A model generated the notes under the pieces. The model saw only the letters and a list, made by a program, of their open reading frames with translations. It had not been told where the DNA came from and did not search any database. DNA of 8,326 bases from Claveliimonas stercoravium (GTDB lineage Bacteria > Bacillota > Clostridia > Lachnospirales > Lachnospiraceae): the NCBI GenBank assembly GCA_019117345.1, contig DWZW01000088.1:1-8326 (forward strand), read 5' to 3'. This document shows, piece by piece, positions 1-4,606 of this stretch (position 1 is the first letter of the stretch; every line of letters begins with the position of its first letter). The position numbers and the translations under genes were made by a program.

Positions 1-1
1 C

Positions 2-634
2 CAGCCGAAGATGGTATTCCTGTCCTTCCCCTCCGAGTACGGGACTATCTACACTAAGGAGGAGCTCTCGGACATCAGCCGGGTCTGCCGCAAGTACGGC
101 CTGTACCTGATGGTGGACGGAGCCAGGATGGGCTACGGGCTGGGCGCTGAGGGAAATGACGTGACTCTGGCGGACATTGCGGCCGCGGCGGATATTTTCT
201 ACATCGGCGGCACCAAGTGCGGGGCCATGATGGGGGAGGCTGTGGTCATCGTGAACCAGGAGCTGAAGGACCATTTCCGCAGCTACATGAAGCAGAACGG
301 GGGACTGCTGGCCAAGGGTTGGGTGCTGGGGCTCCAGTTCTACACCCTGTTCAGGGACGGCACCTACTTCGACATCACAGAGCGGGCGGACAGGTACGCC
401 ATGGACATACGCCGGGCCTTTGCCGAAAAGGGCGTAGAGTCCTACATCGACAGCCCCACAAACCAGCAGTTCCTCCTTCTGACAGAGGAGCAGAAGGAAA
501 AGCTGGCCAAAAACCATATCTTTGAAAATCAGTTCCAGACCAGGGACGGCCGTTTCTGCGTCCGCTTCTGCACGAGCTGGAGCACAAAGGAGGCGGATGT
601 GCAGGCCCTCCTGAGGGATATCAGGGCGCTCTAG
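2..634 (+). CDS. Low-specificity L-threonine aldolase family protein (5' end missing)
   Basis: PLP-dependent fold-type I enzyme of the threonine aldolase / beta-eliminating lyase family, which cleaves L-threonine or L-allo-threonine to glycine and acetaldehyde in the cytoplasm. The reading frame is open from base 2, so the gene starts outside the window. About 210 residues are visible against a usual length near 340, so roughly the first 130 are missing. Numbering from the first visible Met (base 11), the frame shows the PLP-ring aspartate in VDGAR (D36), the Schiff-base lysine in GGTKCG (K69), and a C-terminal RFCTSW motif (R185) that fits the substrate-carboxylate arginine region. It ends at TAG 632-634. 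No clear terminator follows in the 79 bases before the next gene. Family assignment is firm. Substrate preference within the family (threonine, allo-threonine, phenylserine) cannot be read from this fragment. Confidence 0.9.
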   Translation, partial: QPKMVFLSFPSEYGTIYTKEELSDISRVCRKYGLYLMVDGARMGYGLGAEGNDVTLADIAAAADIFYIGGTKCGAMMGEAVVIVNQELKDHFRSYMKQNGGLLAKGWVLGLQFYTLFRDGTYFDITERADRYAMDIRRAFAEKGVESYIDSPTNQQFLLLTEEQKEKLAKNHIFENQFQTRDGRFCVRFCTSWSTKEADVQALLRDIRAL

Positions 635-646
635 CCGGAGAGGATT

Positions 647-677
647 TTGCCGAAAAAGCGGACAGATATGATACAAT
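647..677 (+). promoter_or_regulatory. Candidate promoter for the 4-hydroxybutyrate dehydrogenase gene
   Basis: TACAAT at 672-677 (5 of 6 to the -10 consensus) is preceded directly by TGA, giving an extended -10 (TGaTACAAT, 669-677). A weak -35, TTGCCG at 647-652, lies 19 bases upstream, which is longer than ideal. TATGAT at 667-672 is an alternative -10, but only with a poor -35. The site lies in the only gap upstream of the dehydrogenase gene. It is a prediction from sequence only. Confidence 0.4.
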
Positions 678-683
678 GATACA
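668..683 (+). repeat. Tandem repeat of ATGATACA, two perfect copies
   Basis: ATGATACA occurs at 668-675 and again immediately at 676-683. The first copy overlaps the candidate -10 element, so the repeat may simply reflect a duplicated -10 region. Changes in copy number would shift the spacing to the start codon. No function is established. Confidence 0.6.
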
Positions 684-713
684 AAAGCTGATTTTGACGG
701 GAGGACAGAGGAT

Positions 714-1832
714 ATGAAACTATTTCAGGAGAAGCCGGAGGTGCATCAGTACGGCGGCGCGCAGGAGTTTGTGGAGGATTTCCAGATCGGGGAGGGGGAT
801 TTTGTCCTGGCGGGGAAATCCGTGCTTGAGGCCCATTTTGCGGGGCTGGAGAAGACCGGTGCAGTGATACGCTGCAAGAGCCGGTATGGCCAGGGAGAGC
901 CTACAGACCTGATGGTGGACGCGCTTCTTGCGGACTTCCGAAAGACAGGCTGTGGAAGGATCATTGCCATCGGCGGCGGTGCGGTCATCGATATGGCCAA
1001 GATACTGGTGTTGGACGGAGATGCCCCGGCAGCGGATATTTACCAGAGAAGGACAGAGCTTAATAAGGTGCGCTCCCTGGTGGCTGTGCCCACTACCTGC
1101 GGCGCCGGCTCGGAGGTGTCCAGCGTGTCCATCGCGGAGGTGACGGAGCTGCACACAAAGCTGGGCCTGGCCTGTGATGAGATTTATCCGGACCACGCGG
1201 TGCTGATCCCGGAGCTTTTAAAGGAGCTGCCCTGGCATTTCTTTGTCACCAGCGCCATCGACGCCCTGATCCACGCCATTGAGTCCTATGTGTCGCCCAA
1301 GAGCAATCTCTACACAAGGATGTTTGCAAAGCAGGCCATGGAAATGCTGCTTGGAGGCTTTCGGAAGCTGGCAGGGGAGGGGCAGGGCTGCAGAGAGAGC
1401 CTGTATGAGGAGTTCCTTGTGGCCAGCAACATGGCGGGAATCTCCTTTGCCAATGCGGGGACCGGCGCTGTCCACGCCATGTCCTATCCCTTGAGCGGGG
1501 TGTACCATGTGACCCACGGGGAGGCCAACTACCAGTTCCTCACGGCCGTGTTCCAGGCCTACCAGGAGAAGGCTCCAAATGGCGGCATAGGCGGGCTCAA
1601 TGAGTTCCTGGCAGGTATCCTGGGATGCGGGCCCGGGCATGTCTACCGGGAGATAGAGGAGCTTCTGGGCAGCCTGATCCAGAGGAAGCCCCTCCGCGAA
1701 TATGGCATGAAGGAGGAGGAGATCAGGGCCTTTGCCGAGAGCGTGGAGGCGACTCAGCAGCGGCTTTTAAACCAGAGCTATGTGAAATTCACGGCGGACG
1801 AGATGGAGGAAATCTACCGGAAGCTGTACTGA
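714..1832 (+). CDS. 4hbD: NAD-dependent 4-hydroxybutyrate dehydrogenase (iron-containing alcohol dehydrogenase family)
   Basis: Group III (iron-dependent) alcohol dehydrogenase of 372 residues, the usual length for clostridial 4-hydroxybutyrate dehydrogenase. That enzyme interconverts 4-hydroxybutyrate and succinate semialdehyde in succinate/4-aminobutyrate fermentation. Visible features: the dinucleotide-binding GGGAVID stretch (residues 87-93), PTTCGAGSE (126-134), and four metal ligands with the family spacing, D183, H187, H254 and H268. From memory it follows the C. kluyveri enzyme through blocks such as FFVTSAIDALIHA, YHVTHGEANY and RKPLREYGMKEEE, well beyond generic family similarity. 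The start is supported by GGGAGG at 699-704, nine bases before the ATG. It ends in a tandem stop (TGA TAA). The usual partners (succinate-semialdehyde dehydrogenase, CoA-transferase, 4-hydroxybutyryl-CoA dehydratase) are not in the window, so its physiological substrate here is inferred. Reduction of acetaldehyde or another short aldehyde remains possible. Confidence 0.87.
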   Translation: MKLFQEKPEVHQYGGAQEFVEDFQIGEGDFVLAGKSVLEAHFAGLEKTGAVIRCKSRYGQGEPTDLMVDALLADFRKTGCGRIIAIGGGAVIDMAKILVLDGDAPAADIYQRRTELNKVRSLVAVPTTCGAGSEVSSVSIAEVTELHTKLGLACDEIYPDHAVLIPELLKELPWHFFVTSAIDALIHAIESYVSPKSNLYTRMFAKQAMEMLLGGFRKLAGEGQGCRESLYEEFLVASNMAGISFANAGTGAVHAMSYPLSGVYHVTHGEANYQFLTAVFQAYQEKAPNGGIGGLNEFLAGILGCGPGHVYREIEELLGSLIQRKPLREYGMKEEEIRAFAESVEATQQRLLNQSYVKFTADEMEEIYRKLY

Positions 1833-1861
1833 TAAGAAACGCCGGATGGGAGTGACGGAAT

Positions 1862-2158
1862 ATGGAGAAGACGGATATTTATATCACTCAGGGAAAGGAT
1901 TACTGTGAGATGACCAGGGAGCTTTTGGAGGCCTGCGACGGCTCCCTCATCTACGCCCTGGACCGGCTTGACGAGACGGGGTACCTTAAGGGCAAGGTAA
2001 GAGAGAGTATTACCATCGGCCAGGGGTTCCGGGGGAAGGAGGGAGAGCTGGGTGTGGGAAACTGCACCCGCTGCTTCCGGAGATCACTGGCAGGCTGCCC
2101 GCCCAAGGCGGTGGACATTGCGGAATTTTTTAAGAGGGAGTGGGAAGATGAGAGATAA
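1862..2158 (+). CDS. Small cysteine-containing protein of unknown function, possible UBA-like N-terminal helices
   Basis: Protein of 98 residues, not recognised as a named family. It begins 29 bases after the dehydrogenase stop, with GGGAG at 1848-1852 as a ribosome site nine bases before the ATG. Its last 11 bases overlap the response-regulator gene. Residues about 10-39 (including TRELLEACDGSLIYALDRLD) have the look of a UBA/TS-N-type three-helix fold, as found at the start of some clostridial DUF4342-type proteins. This is a pattern impression, not a match. The middle is Gly/Lys-rich. The second half has C68-x2-C71 and C79, then a charged C-terminal helix. There is no signal peptide or membrane segment, so it is probably cytoplasmic. 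Position suggests co-expression with the regulator and kinase. A role as an accessory or metal/redox-responsive factor is speculation. Confidence 0.7.
   Translation: MEKTDIYITQGKDYCEMTRELLEACDGSLIYALDRLDETGYLKGKVRESITIGQGFRGKEGELGVGNCTRCFRRSLAGCPPKAVDIAEFFKREWEDER
2134..2140 (+). promoter_or_regulatory. Ribosome binding site that sets the response-regulator start at 2148
   Basis: GAGGGAG at 2134-2140, with a second purine run GGGAAG just behind it, lies seven bases before ATG 2148. This supports starting inside the end of the upstream small gene. The same frame extends upstream to 2052, but that extra part overlaps the small gene completely. Confidence 0.6.
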
Positions 2159-2882
2159 GATGCCGGACAAAAGACCAGGCATGGCACCGGGGAAGATGCC
2201 GGGCGGGAGGATCCTGGTTGTGGAGGACGACCGGGAGCTGGCAGAGGGGATTGCCTGGATGCTGGAGAAGGAGGGCTTTATCCCCCTTGTGGCCCGCTCG
2301 CTTTCGGAGGCCGGGAGACTGCACCGGGGAGAGGGGGCGGACCTGGTCCTTTTGGATGTGAACCTGCCGGACGGGGAGGGCTTTGACTTCTGCCGGTATC
2401 TGGCGGAGAGCGGGGGAGGCCGGAGCAGGACCCCGGTCCTCTTCCTCACGGCCCGGGACCTGGAGGAGGACATGCTGAAGGGCTATGAGCTGGGAGCCCA
2501 GGACTATGTGACCAAGCCCTTTTCCATGAAGGTGCTCTTGAAGAAGATCGACGTGATACTCAGGAGGGAGAAGAAGGACGCGGGGCAGATTTTTGACGAC
2601 GGGCATCTGCGCCTGGACCTTCTGGGGGCAAAGGCGGAGGTGGAGGGCCGGCCCTGTCCGGTGACGCCCACGGAATTCCGGCTCCTTAAGGAATTCCTCA
2701 CCCATAAAGGGCAGCTCCTCACCTACGACCTGCTGCTGGACCGGCTCTGGGAGGGCGGCAGTCAGATCGTGGACCGGCACGCCCTGACGGTCAATATCGG
2801 CCGCCTCCGGGGTAAGATAGAGGACGAGGACCACAAATATATTTCAAATGTGTACGGGATGGGATATCAGTGGATCAGATGA
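2148..2882 (+). CDS. OmpR/PhoB-family response regulator
   Basis: DNA-binding response regulator of 244 residues that acts as the phosphorylation-controlled output of the adjacent kinase. The receiver domain (about residues 20-137) has the acidic pair D27/D28 in VVEDD, phospho-acceptor D70 in LVLLD, switch threonine T101 and the conserved lysine K123 in TKPF. The C-terminal winged-helix domain (about 146-244) shows PTEFRLLKEFL, the recognition-helix region around VDRHALTVNIGRLRGKI, and the terminal hairpin YGMGYQW. I set the start at 2148 because of GAGGGAG seven bases upstream. The longer frame from 2052 would overlap the preceding gene fully. ATG 2196 is a shorter option but has poor ribosome-site spacing. 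With the 2148 start, a basic Pro/Gly/Met-rich tail of about 19 residues precedes the receiver, which is unusual for the family. The stop overlaps the kinase start, so the pair is probably translationally coupled. Confidence 0.93.
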   Translation: MRDKMPDKRPGMAPGKMPGGRILVVEDDRELAEGIAWMLEKEGFIPLVARSLSEAGRLHRGEGADLVLLDVNLPDGEGFDFCRYLAESGGGRSRTPVLFLTARDLEEDMLKGYELGAQDYVTKPFSMKVLLKKIDVILRREKKDAGQIFDDGHLRLDLLGAKAEVEGRPCPVTPTEFRLLKEFLTHKGQLLTYDLLLDRLWEGGSQIVDRHALTVNIGRLRGKIEDEDHKYISNVYGMGYQWIR

Positions 2883-3799
2883 TGGCGATCACAGCCGCGG
2901 CCCTTGTCCTGGCAGGGATTTCCATCTGGAGGATGGGGCGGCAGAAAAAGGATATATATACATTTACAGAGGAGCTGGAGGAGAACCTGGATGCCCTCCT
3001 TGCGGGGGAACCCCTGAAAAATGACCAGGAGACCAGGGATACCCTGTCCGGGAAGGTAAATGAGAAACTGGCCCGCATCCAGCATATCCAGGAGAGAAGA
3101 GAGCAGGAGAGCCTGGAGGCCAAGGAGCAGATGAAGGAGCTCATCTCAGATATTTCCCATCAGACAAGGACGCCCATCGCCAATCAGAAGCTCTGCCTGG
3201 AAATCCTCAGGAGGGAGGAGCTCCCGGAGGAGACCGGAGTTTTTCTAGACAGGCTGGAGCACCAGACGGACAAGCTGGACTTTCTCTTTCGCAGCCTGGT
3301 GAAAATGTCCCGGCTGGAGACGGGGATCATCCAGATAAAAAAGAGGGACTGCGATCTGGCGGAGACGCTGAAGCGGGCCATCTCCGCCGTGGTGGCCGCC
3401 GCTGCCGCAAAGGATATCGAGATCCGGGCGGAGGCGGAGGGGCCTTTCCTTTTATCCCACGACCCCAGGTGGACAGAAGAAGCGGTGTTCAACCTTCTGG
3501 ACAACGCGGTGAAGTACACCGGGCGGGGAGGCCGGATAGGACTGTCTGTCAAGAAGGGGGAAATCTTTGCGGAAATCCACGTGAAAGATACGGGAAAAGG
3601 AATCCCTCTGGAGAGGCAGGCGGAAATCTTTACCCGGTTTTACCGGGAGCCGGAGGTCCACGACGTGGAGGGGATCGGGATCGGCCTGTACCTGACAAGG
3701 CGGATCGCAGAGCTCCAGGGCGGATATGTGGAGGTCCGCTCCCGGGAAGGGGAGGGGGCCGACTTTGCCATCTGCCTTCCCCTGCAGGAGAGGGAGTGA
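2870..3799 (+). CDS. Small sensor histidine kinase with one membrane helix and no sensor domain
   Basis: Histidine kinase of 309 residues. One N-terminal hydrophobic helix (about 5-20) is followed by a long charged, coiled-coil-prone region (about 30-95), then the dimerisation/phospho-acceptor domain with H97 in ISHQTRTPIAN. The HATPase domain follows: N box FNLLDNAVKY (N208, N212), G1 box DTGKGI (240-245), F box FTRFYR (254-259) and G2 box GIGIGLYL (268-275). The residue after the phospho-histidine is Gln (Q98) rather than the more common Glu/Asp, a form also seen in Gram-positive SHQxKTP-type kinases. No extracytoplasmic or PAS-type domain is present, so the signal probably comes through another protein. 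The start is ambiguous: GTG 2870 follows GGGA by five bases, while ATG 2879 forms an ATGA overlap with the regulator stop. Both give the same domains. The expected partner is the regulator just upstream. Confidence 0.92.
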   Translation: MDQMMAITAAALVLAGISIWRMGRQKKDIYTFTEELEENLDALLAGEPLKNDQETRDTLSGKVNEKLARIQHIQERREQESLEAKEQMKELISDISHQTRTPIANQKLCLEILRREELPEETGVFLDRLEHQTDKLDFLFRSLVKMSRLETGIIQIKKRDCDLAETLKRAISAVVAAAAAKDIEIRAEAEGPFLLSHDPRWTEEAVFNLLDNAVKYTGRGGRIGLSVKKGEIFAEIHVKDTGKGIPLERQAEIFTRFYREPEVHDVEGIGIGLYLTRRIAELQGGYVEVRSREGEGADFAICLPLQERE

Positions 3800-3803
3800 C
3801 GCG

Positions 3804-3846
3804 GTCACAGTTTTGTGATGATTCGGAACTGAGACTGGTTTGTGAC
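3804..3846 (+). promoter_or_regulatory. Candidate response-regulator operator upstream of the ABC transporter genes
   Basis: The gap between kinase and ATPase genes carries a perfect inverted repeat TCACA-N4-TGTGA (3805-3818). A second TGTGAC at 3841-3846 also pairs perfectly with GTCACA at 3804-3809. The right arms form a near-direct repeat, GTTTTGTGA (3810-3818) and GGTTTGTGA (3837-3845), matching 8 of 9. The second copy covers the -35 position of the candidate promoter. The spacing pattern recalls the TNACA-N4-TGTNA type of site that I remember for BceR-like regulators of peptide-transport genes. Binding by the regulator encoded at 2148 is inferred. Confidence 0.5.
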
Positions 3847-3862
3847 TTTTGCGCTTTACAAT
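3835..3862 (+). promoter_or_regulatory. Candidate activator-dependent promoter for the ABC transporter operon
   Basis: TACAAT at 3857-3862 is a good -10 (5 of 6). The -35 region about 16-17 bases upstream (CTGGTT, 3835-3840) matches consensus poorly and is overlapped by a TGTGA element. A weak -35 covered by an operator half-site fits a promoter that needs an OmpR-type activator. The distance from the -10 to the GTG start at 3914 leaves a leader of roughly 45 bases. Confidence 0.42.
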
Positions 3863-3900
3863 AAAGCCATGGCCAGAGGGATCTATGGCCGGACGAGAAA

Positions 3901-3906
3901 AGGAGG
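3901..3906 (+). promoter_or_regulatory. Strong ribosome binding site that sets the ATPase start at GTG 3914
   Basis: AGGAGG at 3901-3906 lies seven bases before GTG 3914, ideal spacing. The same frame is open upstream from GTG 3842. That longer start has no comparable site and would place the candidate promoter inside the coding region. Confidence 0.8.
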
Positions 3907-3913
3907 CGTAAAA

Positions 3914-4606
3914 GTGGATAACTGGATCGTAAAGACGAAAAATTTAAAGAAATACTATCAGCTTGGAAAGAACACGGTGAAGGCCCTGGACGGAGTGGAC
4001 TTTGCCGCGGCAGAGCGGGAGTTTGTGGCCATTATCGGAAAATCCGGAAGCGGCAAGAGCACTCTTCTGCACATGATCGGAGGGCTGGATGAGCCCACCT
4101 CCGGGGAGGTGTACGTGGACGGCCGGAGGCTTGCGGGCATGAGCCGGGAGCAGCTTGCCGTCTTCCAGCGCAGGAAGGTGGGTTTTGTCTTCCAGAGCTA
4201 CAACCTGGTGCCGGACCTGAACGTGTATGAGAACATTGTCCTGCCCATCGAGCTGGACGGGCGCAGGATAGACCGGGCGTTTGTGGATGAGATCCTGTCC
4301 CTTCTGGCACTGGAGGAAAAGCGGGAGGCCCTGCCCGGCACCCTGTCCGGGGGACAGCAGCAGCGGGTGGCCATTGCCCGGGCCATCGCCAGCAAGCCCG
4401 CCATCATTTTGGCAGACGAGCCAACAGGCAACCTGGACACGGCCACCAGCCACGACGTGATGGGGCTTTTGAAGGTGGCGGCGAAACAGTTTCAGCAGAC
4501 CATCATCCTCATCACCCACGACAGCGACATCGCCCAGATGGCGGACCGCATCGTGCACATCGAGGACGGACGGATCGTGAAGGCAGGTGATACCTATGCT
4601 GGCTAA
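3914..4606 (+). CDS. ABC transporter ATP-binding protein, MacB/LolD/BceA-like
   Basis: Cytoplasmic ATPase subunit of 230 residues that powers the FtsX-type permease encoded next. Motifs in order: Walker A GKSGSGKST (42-50), Q-loop Q94 in FVFQSYNL, signature LSGGQQQR (144-151), Walker B and catalytic Glu in ILADEPTGNLD (E169), and H-loop H202 in ITHD. The FQSYNLVPDLNVYEN and DEPTGNLD blocks are typical of the LolD/MacB/BceA group, which pairs with FtsX-domain permeases and not with importers. I chose GTG 3914 for its AGGAGG site; starting at GTG 3842 would add 24 residues with no family counterpart. The last 11 bases overlap the permease gene, which supports fixed co-production of the two subunits. 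Expression is probably under the regulator encoded upstream, through the repeat at 3804-3846. The exported substrate is unknown; antimicrobial peptides are a common one for such modules. Confidence 0.95.
   Translation: MDNWIVKTKNLKKYYQLGKNTVKALDGVDFAAAEREFVAIIGKSGSGKSTLLHMIGGLDEPTSGEVYVDGRRLAGMSREQLAVFQRRKVGFVFQSYNLVPDLNVYENIVLPIELDGRRIDRAFVDEILSLLALEEKREALPGTLSGGQQQRVAIARAIASKPAIILADEPTGNLDTATSHDVMGLLKVAAKQFQQTIILITHDSDIAQMADRIVHIEDGRIVKAGDTYAG
4581..4587 (+). promoter_or_regulatory. Ribosome binding site inside the ATPase gene for the permease
   Basis: AGGCAGG at 4581-4587 lies eight bases before ATG 4596. This makes ATG 4596 a better start than the in-frame GTG 4587, which falls within the site itself. 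The arrangement fits translational coupling. Confidence 0.55.

Noticed and set aside
2052..2147. Upstream extension of the response-regulator frame
   Set aside because: It overlaps the small gene throughout, adds no family-conserved sequence, and lacks a ribosome site as good as that for 2148.
2130..2834. Minus-strand open frame (234 codons) opposite the response regulator
   Set aside because: The plus strand carries complete receiver and winged-helix domains. The antisense product has no recognisable fold.
3842..3913. Upstream extension of the ATPase frame from GTG 3842
   Set aside because: It contains the candidate -10 element and part of the operator. A near-ideal AGGAGG site points to GTG 3914.
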